Positions 1 to 8,500 of a stretch of DNA of 64,000 bases are shown one piece after another; the first letter of the stretch is position 1; every line of letters begins with the position of its first letter. A program made the position numbers and the translations under genes. A model generated the notes under the pieces. The model saw only the letters and a list, made by a program, of their open reading frames with translations, was not told where the DNA came from and did not search any database. Origin of the DNA: Candidatus Binatia bacterium (GTDB lineage Bacteria > Desulfobacterota > Binatia > Bin18); NCBI GenBank assembly GCA_022820725.1, contig JAJEFA010000010.1, forward strand, positions 310,001 to 374,000, given 5' to 3'.

Positions 1-2
1 TC

Positions 3-1934
3 AGCGGCATGGCCGAGGAAGCAGGAACCACGGTCGCGGAACTGCTGCGTGAGACGGAATTTCTGGTTCATGGCCAGACTATGGCGACCAATGCTCTGAT
101 CCAGCGCAACGGCCCGGTCATCGGCCTGCTGTGCACCCAGGGGCTCCGGGATATCATGTATCTGGGCCGGGGCGGCAAGCCCGAGCGATTCAACATCCAC
201 CTCCAGAAGCCTGAGGACTTTATTCCGCGCTATTTGCGCCTGGGCATTCCCGAGCGTACCGGGGCGGACGGCTCCGAGGTCCTGCCGCTCGACGAAGAGG
301 CGGTTCGCGTAGCGGCCCAACGACTCGGCGCCCACGGCGTCAAAGCGGTGGCGGTGGCCTATCTGTGGTCCATCGTCGATCCGAGCCACGAAAAACGCAC
401 TGCCGAGATCGTACGCGAGGAGTTGCCCGGCGTCGATGTGCTGTGCTCCTCCGATGTCCTGCCGGAGATTCGCGAGTGGGAGCGCACTTCGGCAACCGTG
501 CTGTCGGCCTATATCGCGCCCATTATCGGCGACTATCTGCGCGCCTTTGAGAAAGAGATGGCGGCCGACGGCCTGCCCCATCCGCCGCAGATCATGCAGG
601 TCAACGGCGGCTGTGCGTCGGTTGAGGACCTTTTGGCGCGGCCTGTCAACGCGGTCGCCTCGGGTCCCGCAGCCGGGCCGGCTGCGGGCGCGCACTACGC
701 CTCGGATACCAAGGCGCCCGACCGGCTGATCATCATCGACATGGGCGGGACCAGCTTCGACGTCTGTATGCTGCGCGACAGTGAACCGGTCATGTCAACC
801 GATATCAAGGTTGCGCACCAGCCTATTGGGGTGAACGGGGTCGAAGTGCTGTCGATCGGCGCCGGTGGCGGCTCCATTGCCTGGCTCGACAGCGGCAAGG
901 CGCTGCGGGTCGGTCCGCAGAGCGCGGGTTCCCAGCCAGGTCCGGCCTGTTACGGCCGGGGAGGCCGTGCGCCTGCGGTCACCGACGCCAACCTGGCCGT
1001 TGGCCGGATGTCGCCCGGTGCGTTTCTGGGCGGCCGACGTTCTCTCGACGAGAGCCTGGCGCAACGGGCCATTGCCGAAAATATTGCCACGCCGTTGGGG
1101 CTGTCCGTCCGCGAGGCCGCGGCCGGCATCCTGACCATCGTGAACTCGAATATGGCCTCGGCCATCCGAGCGGTCTCGATTGAACGCGGCATTGATCCCC
1201 GCGACTATGTCATGGTCGCGGGCGGCGGGGCGGGCGGCCTGCACGCAGCCGAGCTAGCTCGCATGCTGGAGATCGGCGAGGTTTTGATTCCGCGTTCCGC
1301 GGGTGGGCTGTGTGCGTTCGGTATGGCGGTCACGCCGGTACGGCACGATTATGTGCGCCTCCACCACTGCTATACGAATCAGTCAGGCGCGGCCACGGAC
1401 ATCGGCCGGGTGTTTGACGACTTGATCGCCGAGAGCGGCGCCCATCTTGAGGAGGAGGGCTTTAAGCCCGAAGAGATTCGGTTCGCCCGGCACCTGGAGG
1501 GACGCTATCCCGGCCAAGTCCATAGCCTGACCGTACCGCTGCCCGAAGGACCCATTGACGCTACCCTCTTGCGTCGACTCGAAGCTGACTTTCATGACGA
1601 GCACGAGCGGCGATTTACCTATTCGATGCGCGACCAGCCCATTGAGTGCCTGCACTGGCGGATCGCCGCCACGGGCAACCGCCCCGCCCCTGAAGGTCGG
1701 CTGGCCACACAGTCCGCGGGCCGACCACAGCCGACCAGCCGGCGCATGGCCTATATGGCTGGGGTCAATGCCGAGGTGGAAACCGAGGTGTATCAGGGCA
1801 ACGCGTTGGCGGCGGGTGACCGGCTCACCGGCCCGGCCATCGTTGAGTTCAGCACGACCACGGTGGTCGTCAACCCGGATGATCGGCTGACCGTCCAGGC
1901 AGACGGCAGCTCGCTGCTGACGATCGCCCTCTAA
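3..1934 (+). CDS. Hydantoinase/oxoprolinase family protein, HyuA-type ATPase subunit (5' partial)
   Basis: This is the large ATP-binding subunit of the hydantoinase/5-oxoprolinase family, which couples ATP hydrolysis to opening of hydantoin or oxoproline rings or to related carboxylations. The reading frame is open to the window edge. The N-terminal phosphate motif DxGGTFTD that normally begins the protein is missing, so about 50-60 residues lie upstream. Visible family motifs are VHGQTMATNAL near the start, IIDMGGTSFDVCM near residue 240, the glycine-rich GAGGGSIAW, and GGGAGGLHA near residue 408. A HyuB partner is expected upstream of the window. It is the first visible gene of a ten-gene co-directional run, 14 bp before the SDR gene. 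The substrate cannot be read from sequence. Confidence 0.9.
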   Translation, partial: SGMAEEAGTTVAELLRETEFLVHGQTMATNALIQRNGPVIGLLCTQGLRDIMYLGRGGKPERFNIHLQKPEDFIPRYLRLGIPERTGADGSEVLPLDEEAVRVAAQRLGAHGVKAVAVAYLWSIVDPSHEKRTAEIVREELPGVDVLCSSDVLPEIREWERTSATVLSAYIAPIIGDYLRAFEKEMAADGLPHPPQIMQVNGGCASVEDLLARPVNAVASGPAAGPAAGAHYASDTKAPDRLIIIDMGGTSFDVCMLRDSEPVMSTDIKVAHQPIGVNGVEVLSIGAGGGSIAWLDSGKALRVGPQSAGSQPGPACYGRGGRAPAVTDANLAVGRMSPGAFLGGRRSLDESLAQRAIAENIATPLGLSVREAAAGILTIVNSNMASAIRAVSIERGIDPRDYVMVAGGGAGGLHAAELARMLEIGEVLIPRSAGGLCAFGMAVTPVRHDYVRLHHCYTNQSGAATDIGRVFDDLIAESGAHLEEEGFKPEEIRFARHLEGRYPGQVHSLTVPLPEGPIDATLLRRLEADFHDEHERRFTYSMRDQPIECLHWRIAATGNRPAPEGRLATQSAGRPQPTSRRMAYMAGVNAEVETEVYQGNALAAGDRLTGPAIVEFSTTTVVVNPDDRLTVQADGSSLLTIAL

Positions 1935-1948
1935 CAGAAGGAGACAGG

Positions 1949-2695
1949 ATGTCGGGTATCATGATCGTGACGGGCGGAAGTCGCGGCATTGGAGCCGCTA
2001 TTTCACGGCGGGCGGCGCGGGCCGGGTTTGACGTGTGCGTCAATTATGCGCGCGCCAAGGATCGGGCCGAAGAGGTGGTTCACGACGTGACCCAGGCCGG
2101 GCAGCGGGCGATTGCCGTGCAGGCCGATGTGGGAACGGAAGAGGGCGTTGTTGAGCTGTTCCGCCGGACCGATGCCGAACTCGGCCCGGTCACCGCCCTG
2201 GTGAATAATGCCGCGATCGACTATGAGACCGCGGTTGTCGACGCCAAGCTGGAGCGTATCCAGGGGGTGTATAATCTCAATATCTTCGGCGTGTTCGTCA
2301 GCGCCCGCGAGGCCATTAAACGCATGTCCACCAAACGGGGCGGCGCCGGAGGCGTGATCGTCAACGTCGGCTCCATTTCCTCGCGGTACGGCGGGCTGCC
2401 GGGTGATGTGGTCTACGCCTCAAGCAAGGGTGCGCTTGATTCTTTTACCATGGGCCTGTCCAGGGAAGTCGGTCCCGAGGGGATTCGGGTCTGTTGCGTA
2501 CGGCCCGGGATTACCCGGACGGAAATTTTTGAAGCGAGTATCGGCATTGAGCGGGCCGAAGCCATTGCCAAAGAGCAGACGGTCCTGGGGCGTATCTGCG
2601 AACCCGAAGAGGTGGCCAATCTGGTAGTGTGGATCTGCACGGATGAGGCCTCGTATGTCACTACCACGATCTACGATATTTCAGGTGGACGCTGA
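1949..2695 (+). CDS. SDR family NAD(P)-dependent oxidoreductase
   Basis: This is a classical short-chain dehydrogenase/reductase of 248 residues, the usual family length. The cofactor loop TGGSRGIG is at residues 8-15, the NNAA motif at 86-89, the catalytic serine around 142-144 and the Tyr-x3-Lys pair at Y156/K160. It resembles the FabG/glucose 1-dehydrogenase branch, but the substrate is unknown. An AGAAGGAGA ribosome site lies just before the ATG. Sitting between hyuA and a copper amine oxidase in one operon, it may reduce or oxidise a carbonyl or alcohol produced in the same amine or cyclic-amide pathway; that role is inferred. Confidence 0.93.
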   Translation: MSGIMIVTGGSRGIGAAISRRAARAGFDVCVNYARAKDRAEEVVHDVTQAGQRAIAVQADVGTEEGVVELFRRTDAELGPVTALVNNAAIDYETAVVDAKLERIQGVYNLNIFGVFVSAREAIKRMSTKRGGAGGVIVNVGSISSRYGGLPGDVVYASSKGALDSFTMGLSREVGPEGIRVCCVRPGITRTEIFEASIGIERAEAIAKEQTVLGRICEPEEVANLVVWICTDEASYVTTTIYDISGGR

Positions 2696-2736
2696 ACAGA
2701 TCGCCCTGATGGCACGTTGACAAAGGAGAAACCAGC

Positions 2737-4686
2737 ATGACCAGCGCCGTACAGGATATACAGGAAGCTCCCGCACATACCCTCCCCACGCATCCCCTGG
2801 ACCCGCTGAGCCGGAGTGAGATTGAACGCGGCGTGGCCATCCTCAAAGGCTCGGACAAGCTGAGCGGCCAGATCGCCTTCTCCAGTGTCAGCCTGGTGGA
2901 GCCGTCCAAAGATGAGGTCAAGACCTTTGCCCCGGGCGTGTCTTTTGCTCGGGTGCTGCGCTTTCTGGGGGTGGATGAATATACCAACGGAAGCCAGGCC
3001 GGCAGTTTTGCGGCACGGGTCAATATCACGACCGGAGAACTGCTTGAGGTGCAGCGTCTCAGCGGCGGACAGGTGCCGTTTGGGGGACTGGACCTCATGC
3101 AATCGATCAAGATCACCAAAGCTGATCCCACCTGGCAGGCCGCGGTGAGACGGCGCGGGGTCGAGGATATGCGCCGGGTGCAAATCGATATGTGGCCGGG
3201 CAGTGGCCCACTCCCCGACGGCGTGGACCCGACCCATCGTCTGGCCCGGACGATTGCCTTTGTGCGTGAAGACAAGACCGACAACGGTTATGCCCGGCCG
3301 CTCCAAGGTCTGATTGCCCACGTGGACCTGACTGCGGGCCGGGTGGTCCATCTGGAAGACCACGGCGTGACCGCCCTGCCACCGGAGAGTGGGCGGTACG
3401 AGGCCAGTCATCAGCCTGCGCTACGGACCGACCTGAAACCCATTTCCATTACCCAGCCCGAGGGACCGAGTTTCCGCGTCGATGGGTACGCGGTGGAATG
3501 GCAGAAATGGTCGTTCCGGGTCGGCATGCATCCCCAGCATGGCTTGGTTCTGCACACCTTGAGTTATGATGATGCTGGGGAGCGGCGGTCCATCCTGTAT
3601 CGGGCGTCGCTGGCGGATATGGTGGTCCCCTATGGCGACCGCGACCCCATGCACACCTGGAAGCACGTGCTGGATGCCAGCGAGGCGAGCGTGGGCAATC
3701 TGGCCAATTCGCTCACCCTGGGCTGCGACTGTCTGGGCGAAATCTATTATTTTGATATGCCCACGCTACTGGCCGACGGTTCTGTCTATACAATCGAAAA
3801 CGCCATCTGCATGCACGAAGAAGATTACGGCGTGCTGTGGAAGCATCGGGACCTGCTATCCGCGACCACGGAGGTTCGGCGTTCGCGGCGTTTGGTGGTC
3901 AGTTCGTTCTTTACGGTCGGGAACTATGAGTATGGCTTCTTCTGGTATTTATATCTGGACGGTACGATTCAGATGGAGGTCAAGCTGACCGGTATCGTCG
4001 GTGTCAGTGCGGTTGAAACCGGTGCCGAGCAGCCCGAGTTCGCTCCACTGATTGCGCCCAACCTGGCCTCCCCGATTCACCAGCACCTGTTCTGTTTCCG
4101 GCTCGATTTTGATGTGGATGGTGAGCACAACTCGGTGTACGAGGTCGAGGTCGAACCCGTTCCGCACGGGCCGGACAATCCGCATGGTACACAGTTCCGT
4201 GCCAAGACAACGCTCCTGGCATCCGAAGACGATGCGCGGCGGGATATTGACCCTCGGGCCAGCCGGAGCTGGAAGATCGTCAACCCACAGCGAACAAACC
4301 GGCTGGGGGTGCCGGTCGGCTATAAGCTGCTCGCCGGCGCAACACCAACCCTGTTTGCCCAGGCAGACTCCTACGTGGGGCAACGGGCCGGGTTTGCCCA
4401 GCATAATCTGTGGGTCACCGCGTTTGCGTCGGATGAACTCAGCGCGGCCGGCGACATCACGCTCCAGAGCCCCGGCGGTGAGGGTCTGCTGCGCTATTCA
4501 CGTGGACGCAACATCGAGAATACCGACATTGTTGTCTGGCATACCTTTGGCCTCACCCATATTCCGCGACCCGAGGATTGGCCGGTGATGCCCGTCGAGT
4601 ATGCCGGCTTCAGCTTGATGCCGGTGGGCTTTTTTGAACGCAGCCCCGCCTTGGACGTGTCTCCGAGTCCGCATGCATGCAAATAG
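2737..4686 (+). CDS. Copper/TPQ-dependent primary amine oxidase
   Basis: This enzyme oxidatively deaminates primary amines to aldehydes, ammonia and hydrogen peroxide. The self-processing tyrosine that becomes topaquinone lies in the consensus N-Y-E-Y (Asn396-Tyr397). The copper ligands are the His448-x-His450 pair and His608 in THIPRP. The LGCDCLGEI signature and an aspartate in the LDASE segment, at the usual catalytic-base position, are also present. At 649 residues it matches bacterial enzymes of the Arthrobacter type, with N2/N3 and catalytic domains. No signal peptide is visible, so it is probably cytoplasmic. An AAAGGAGAAA ribosome site precedes the ATG. It lies directly upstream of the molybdenum hydroxylase genes, which could oxidise the aldehyde formed (inference). 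Confidence 0.95.
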   Translation: MTSAVQDIQEAPAHTLPTHPLDPLSRSEIERGVAILKGSDKLSGQIAFSSVSLVEPSKDEVKTFAPGVSFARVLRFLGVDEYTNGSQAGSFAARVNITTGELLEVQRLSGGQVPFGGLDLMQSIKITKADPTWQAAVRRRGVEDMRRVQIDMWPGSGPLPDGVDPTHRLARTIAFVREDKTDNGYARPLQGLIAHVDLTAGRVVHLEDHGVTALPPESGRYEASHQPALRTDLKPISITQPEGPSFRVDGYAVEWQKWSFRVGMHPQHGLVLHTLSYDDAGERRSILYRASLADMVVPYGDRDPMHTWKHVLDASEASVGNLANSLTLGCDCLGEIYYFDMPTLLADGSVYTIENAICMHEEDYGVLWKHRDLLSATTEVRRSRRLVVSSFFTVGNYEYGFFWYLYLDGTIQMEVKLTGIVGVSAVETGAEQPEFAPLIAPNLASPIHQHLFCFRLDFDVDGEHNSVYEVEVEPVPHGPDNPHGTQFRAKTTLLASEDDARRDIDPRASRSWKIVNPQRTNRLGVPVGYKLLAGATPTLFAQADSYVGQRAGFAQHNLWVTAFASDELSAAGDITLQSPGGEGLLRYSRGRNIENTDIVVWHTFGLTHIPRPEDWPVMPVEYAGFSLMPVGFFERSPALDVSPSPHACK

Positions 4687-4715
4687 AGCGAATATTGAGG
4701 TGACAAGGAGGTGGC

Positions 4716-5189
4716 ATGATTTCACTGACCGTGAACGGAACGGAGCACAGCGTTGATGTCAGCTCGGACATGCGGCTGCTGTGGGTCTTGCGCGATATCC
4801 TGGGACTGACCGGAACGAAATTCGGTTGTGGTATGTCCCTGTGTGGTGCCTGCACCGTCCATCTGGATGGCGAACCGGTGCGCTCGTGCGTCATGCCGGT
4901 CTCCATAGCCGCGGGTAAGAAAATTACGACCATAGAGGGGCTCTCTACGGATGGCAGCCATCCCTTACAGCAGGCGTGGGTCGCGCATCAGGTGCCGCAG
5001 TGCGGTTATTGTCAGACCGGCATGATTATGTCAGCCGTGGCGCTGCTAAAGAAAAAGCCCCAGCCAACCGATACCGACATCAACGAAGCCGTGACGAATA
5101 TTTGTCGGTGCGGAACGTATACGCGTATTCGGGCCGCCATTCATACGGCCGCCGAAAAATCTGGCTCGAACAACGGGATGAAAGGATAA
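4716..5189 (+). CDS. (2Fe-2S)-binding small subunit of a molybdenum hydroxylase (IorA type)
   Basis: This 157-residue protein is the electron-transfer subunit of a xanthine-oxidase-family molybdenum hydroxylase. The plant-ferredoxin-type cluster is bound by C38, C43, C46 and C58. The second [2Fe-2S] cluster in the helical domain uses C96, C99, C130 and C132. Length and motifs match the isoquinoline 1-oxidoreductase alpha subunit and related aldehyde dehydrogenases. An AAGGAGGTGGC ribosome site is placed before the ATG. Its stop is only 4 bp from the large-subunit start, so the two are translated together. Electrons in this subfamily usually go to a c-type cytochrome, and one is encoded 3 kb downstream in the same operon. 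Confidence 0.95.
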   Translation: MISLTVNGTEHSVDVSSDMRLLWVLRDILGLTGTKFGCGMSLCGACTVHLDGEPVRSCVMPVSIAAGKKITTIEGLSTDGSHPLQQAWVAHQVPQCGYCQTGMIMSAVALLKKKPQPTDTDINEAVTNICRCGTYTRIRAAIHTAAEKSGSNNGMKG

Positions 5190-5193
5190 AGAC

Positions 5194-7374
5194 GTGCCGA
5201 TGCAACAGATGTCCCGTCGTTCGTTTTTGTTACGCTCGGCCGCGGTCGGGGGCGGACTGCTCCTGGAAGTAACGCTTCCCAAGTCTTCTGTGGCAGAGAC
5301 GGAGCAGGCGAGTGCTCAAGCAGAAACCAGTCCTGAGGTGACCGCCTGGGTTCTGATTCGACCGGATGACACCATCATCATTCGCGTCGCACGGGTAGAG
5401 ATGGGCCAGGGTAACTTTACCGGTCTGCCCATGCTGGTTGCCGAAGAGTTGGCCTGTGACTGGAGCAAGGTCCAGGCCGAATATGCGTCAACGAGCGAAC
5501 ACCTGCGACGCAATCGGATTTTCCAGACCATGCTCACCGGCGGCAGCCGGTCGATCCGTGACAGCCAGGAGTATTTGCGCACTGCTGGGGCCGCGGCCCG
5601 CCTGATGCTGACCACCGCAGCCGCGCAGCGCTGGGGTGTGCCGGTCGCAGAATGTGTTGCCGAGAACAGTCTTATCACCCATACCCCAACCCAACGGCAG
5701 CTCAGCTTTGGAGCGGTGGCGGCGGAGGCGGCCACGCTCGACATCCCCGAAAATCCGCCGCTCAAAGACCCCGCAGCCTGGACCCTTTTGGGCCAACCGG
5801 CCGCACGGTTTGACATCCCGGATAAGGTGACGGGCAAGACCGCGTTTGCCATTGATACCCGGCTGCCCGGCATGGCCTATGCCTCGATTGCCCAGTGTCC
5901 GGTGTTCGGCGGCAGCCTGAAAAGCGTAGATGCTGAAAAAATCGCCGACATGCGCGGAGTGGTCAAGGTCGTTCCCCTGGAAGACGCGGTGGTCGTCGTT
6001 GCCAAAGAGAGCTGGTGGAACGCGCAGCAGGCTATCCGTGCGCTTCCTATTGAGTGGGACTTCGGTGAGCACGCCCACGTCAGCAGCGACAGCATCCTGG
6101 AGTTTCTGCGCGAGGGCATCCAACTCGAAAAAGCACCGGTCTCACGCCATGAAGGCGATATCGACAGCGCGTTTGCCAGCGCGGCCACAATGATCGAAGC
6201 CGATTACTACGCTCCCTATCTTGAGCACGCTACCATGGAACCGCAGAACTGTACGGCGTTGTATACGGACAAGCGGGTCGACGTCTGGGCGCCTGCTCAG
6301 AACAGCGAGGCCACTGCAGCCGTAACCGCTGAAACCGCGGACGTTCCGGTCAGTCGAGTCGAGGTCCACAAGGTCCATCTCGGAGGAGGCTTTGGGCGGC
6401 GCGGGCTGCACATTGAGTTTGTGCGTCAGGCTGTCAGGATTGCCAAAACCATGCCCGGCACGCCGGTGCAATTGATCTGGTCCAGAGAAGAGGATATCCA
6501 GCACGGCCGCTATCGGCCGGTGGCCCTGGTCCGCATGAGGGCCGCGCTCAACGCGGCCGGGGAACCAACCGCCTGGACCGTGCGCCAGGCCGAGCAGTCG
6601 ATTTTCAGTGAAGTCCGCCCCCATCTGATTCGGGACGGGGTTGATATCGTCGGTGTTCGGACTTTTGCCGACGCGCCGTATACCTTTCCGAACATGCATA
6701 TGGAATACGCCATGCGCAACACCCACGTGCCGCCAGGGCCGTGGCGGGCGGTGGCGCATACCCATAATCCGTTCTTTCGGGAGAGTTTTATTGATGAGCT
6801 AGCCCACGCGGCCGGGCAGGACCCATACCAATTTCGACGCACCCTCCTCCAGACCCCCCAGGCGTCGAAGGACTTGGCCATTCTGGACGCGGTCGCCGAG
6901 GCAGCCGGATGGGACAGCCCGCTGCCGGAAGGCGTACACCGCGGAATTGCCGTACAGGACTCCTACGGGAGCTATACCGCGGCGGTGATTGAGGCCTCGG
7001 TCAATGGCACGGGTGAGCTGACTCTCCATCGCGTGGTTGTCGGTATTGACTGTGGGTATGTGGCCAATCCCGACTCGGTTCGGGCTCAGCTTGAAGGCAG
7101 CGTCGTCTACGGCCTGACCGCCGCGCTGTACGGAGAGATCACCATTAAGGAGGGCCGGGTTGAACAGTCGAATTTTCATGACTACCGGATGATGCGGATA
7201 GCCGAGATGCCCACGGTTGAGGTGCTCCTCAAGCCGACCGGCGGTTTTTGGGGCGGCGTGGGCGAGCCGGGCATGGCCCCGCTTGCACCGGCTCTGTGTA
7301 ATGCCATCTTTGCGGCAACTGGCAAGCGCATTCGCTCCTTGCCGTTAAAGAATCATGATTTACGCCCAGCTTAG
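5194..7374 (+). CDS. Molybdopterin-binding large subunit of a molybdenum hydroxylase (IorB type), Tat-exported
   Basis: This is the catalytic subunit of a xanthine dehydrogenase-family enzyme of the IorB class, 726 residues. A twin-arginine signal (SRRSFLL, then a hydrophobic stretch) opens the protein, so the holoenzyme with its small subunit probably works in the periplasm. The C-terminal GVGEPG holds the active-site glutamate, and GGGFGRRG matches the molybdopterin-contact loop. The frame opens at GTG 5194, with an in-frame ATG two codons later at 5200; either could be used. The substrate may be an aldehyde or N-heterocycle. The last 20 bp overlap the soxY-like start, which links translation of the two. 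Confidence 0.93.
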   Translation: MPMQQMSRRSFLLRSAAVGGGLLLEVTLPKSSVAETEQASAQAETSPEVTAWVLIRPDDTIIIRVARVEMGQGNFTGLPMLVAEELACDWSKVQAEYASTSEHLRRNRIFQTMLTGGSRSIRDSQEYLRTAGAAARLMLTTAAAQRWGVPVAECVAENSLITHTPTQRQLSFGAVAAEAATLDIPENPPLKDPAAWTLLGQPAARFDIPDKVTGKTAFAIDTRLPGMAYASIAQCPVFGGSLKSVDAEKIADMRGVVKVVPLEDAVVVVAKESWWNAQQAIRALPIEWDFGEHAHVSSDSILEFLREGIQLEKAPVSRHEGDIDSAFASAATMIEADYYAPYLEHATMEPQNCTALYTDKRVDVWAPAQNSEATAAVTAETADVPVSRVEVHKVHLGGGFGRRGLHIEFVRQAVRIAKTMPGTPVQLIWSREEDIQHGRYRPVALVRMRAALNAAGEPTAWTVRQAEQSIFSEVRPHLIRDGVDIVGVRTFADAPYTFPNMHMEYAMRNTHVPPGPWRAVAHTHNPFFRESFIDELAHAAGQDPYQFRRTLLQTPQASKDLAILDAVAEAAGWDSPLPEGVHRGIAVQDSYGSYTAAVIEASVNGTGELTLHRVVVGIDCGYVANPDSVRAQLEGSVVYGLTAALYGEITIKEGRVEQSNFHDYRMMRIAEMPTVEVLLKPTGGFWGGVGEPGMAPLAPALCNAIFAATGKRIRSLPLKNHDLRPA

Positions 7375-7828
7375 CCGCCTGTCACGGCGGCACGTGCTCG
7401 CCGGTCTGCTGGGCTGCCTGCTCGTGCCGCTCGGGAAGGCGCGTTCGGCAGACGCTCTTCCCGAGAAGCTCGTGCCGCTCATTCGTCAGGCAACCGGAGG
7501 GATGCTGCCCCAAGTTGGCCGTGTCTCACTTATCCTGCCCACCCTGGCCGAAAGCGGGCATTCCGTTCGGCTACGGGTCCGGGTCGAGAGTCCGATGACG
7601 CCACAGGCCCATGTGAGGCACATTCACATTTTTTCGGAAAAGAATCCCAGGCCGGTTATCGCCCGTTTCTCGCTGGGGCCGCAGGCCGGACGAGCCGAGG
7701 TCCACACCCGGATTCGACTGGCCGGCACGCAGCAGGTTGTTGCGGTTGCGGTCATGAACGACGGCACGGCCTGGATGGCCAGCGCGGAAGTTGTTGTCAC
7801 GGCCGCGGCCTGTGTTGAGGGAAGCTGA
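7355..7828 (+). CDS. soxY: SoxY-like sulfur carrier protein with variant C-terminus
   Basis: SoxY carries sulfur intermediates on a C-terminal cysteine in the periplasmic Sox pathway. This 157-residue protein has a twin-arginine-like leader (SRRHVLAGLLG) and the SoxY fold pattern with the HIHIFSEKNPRP segment. The tail ends in A-A-C153-V-E-G-S rather than the classical GGCGG, so the cysteine is kept but its glycine arm is not. The start overlaps the end of the molybdenum hydroxylase gene by 20 bp, and soxZ follows after 16 bp. Family assignment is firm from the SoxZ neighbour; the exact substrate is open. Confidence 0.85.
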   Translation: MIYAQLSRLSRRHVLAGLLGCLLVPLGKARSADALPEKLVPLIRQATGGMLPQVGRVSLILPTLAESGHSVRLRVRVESPMTPQAHVRHIHIFSEKNPRPVIARFSLGPQAGRAEVHTRIRLAGTQQVVAVAVMNDGTAWMASAEVVVTAAACVEGS

Positions 7829-7844
7829 CCAGATAGCATATGGC

Positions 7845-8168
7845 ATGGCCAAGGCGAGAATCAAAGTCCCCAAAGTTGTCAAACGCGGAGCGGTCTTTGA
7901 AGTGCGTTTGCTTATCCGTCATCCCATGGAAACGGGTTTCCGGTATAACAACGTAGGCCAGAAGATTCCCAAAAACATCGTGCATACCGTCCGGTGTGTG
8001 TACAACGGGACGGAGGTTTTCCACGCGGAGCTCTTTCCCGGCATTGCCGCCAACCCGTATTTCTCGTTTTTTACTATAGCCGAAGGATCGGGCGAGTTGG
8101 AGTGCGTGTGGACAGACGATGCCGGAGTCACGACATCCGAGCGCGTAGCGCTCACAGTCAGCGAATGA
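7845..8168 (+). CDS. soxZ: SoxZ-like subunit of the SoxYZ carrier
   Basis: SoxZ forms the heterodimer partner of SoxY and is an immunoglobulin-like beta protein of about 105 residues; this one has 107. The opening MAKARIKVPK and the segments LIRHPMETG, NPYFSFF and GELECVWTDDAG match the family closely. I chose ATG 7845 because the family begins exactly here, although an earlier in-frame ATG exists at 7791 inside soxY. No strong ribosome site is seen, so coupling to soxY translation is likely. The protein has no signal peptide; SoxZ normally rides through the Tat system with SoxY. Confidence 0.92.
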   Translation: MAKARIKVPKVVKRGAVFEVRLLIRHPMETGFRYNNVGQKIPKNIVHTVRCVYNGTEVFHAELFPGIAANPYFSFFTIAEGSGELECVWTDDAGVTTSERVALTVSE

Positions 8169-8500
8169 GACGGTCGCTTATCCTGATGCGACAGCTCTTC
8201 GTCCTACTGACAGGCCTGCTGGCAGCCCCTGCCCTGGTGAGCGCAGCCCCAATCCCGGTACGTGGTGTGGCCTGGGCGCAAGCATGTGCGGCCTGTCATG
8301 GTCCTGACGGGCAGAGTCAGGGCGCCATTCCCGCACTTGACAAGCTACCACCCAAGGATTTCAGAGTGGCCATGCAGGCGTTTCGGACCGAAGAGCGTCA
8401 GGGGACAGTGATGAATCAGATTGCCAAAGGGCTGAGTGAGGCGGACATTGAGGCAGTAACGACCTATTTCGCGGTCAGGCAGCCACGCAGACAGCAGTAG
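8165..8500 (+). CDS. Small monoheme cytochrome c, FccA/class I type
   Basis: This is a 111-residue secreted cytochrome c. A Sec signal peptide covers about residues 1-28 and the single heme site is C41-A-A-C44-H45. The start ATG overlaps the soxZ stop (ATGA), and the stop abuts the start of the flavoprotein gene. In flavocytochrome c sulfide dehydrogenase a cytochrome subunit pairs with the FAD subunit, so this is the probable electron acceptor for the next gene. It might also accept electrons from the upstream molybdenum hydroxylase, whose family often uses c-type cytochromes. The heme partner choice is inferred from gene order. Confidence 0.85.
   Translation: MRRSLILMRQLFVLLTGLLAAPALVSAAPIPVRGVAWAQACAACHGPDGQSQGAIPALDKLPPKDFRVAMQAFRTEERQGTVMNQIAKGLSEADIEAVTTYFAVRQPRRQQ

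Noticed and set aside
2671..3411. Long minus-strand open frame (246 codons) across the amine oxidase 5' part
   Set aside because: It is antisense to a well-supported copper amine oxidase and encodes no recognisable domain; high GC creates such frames.
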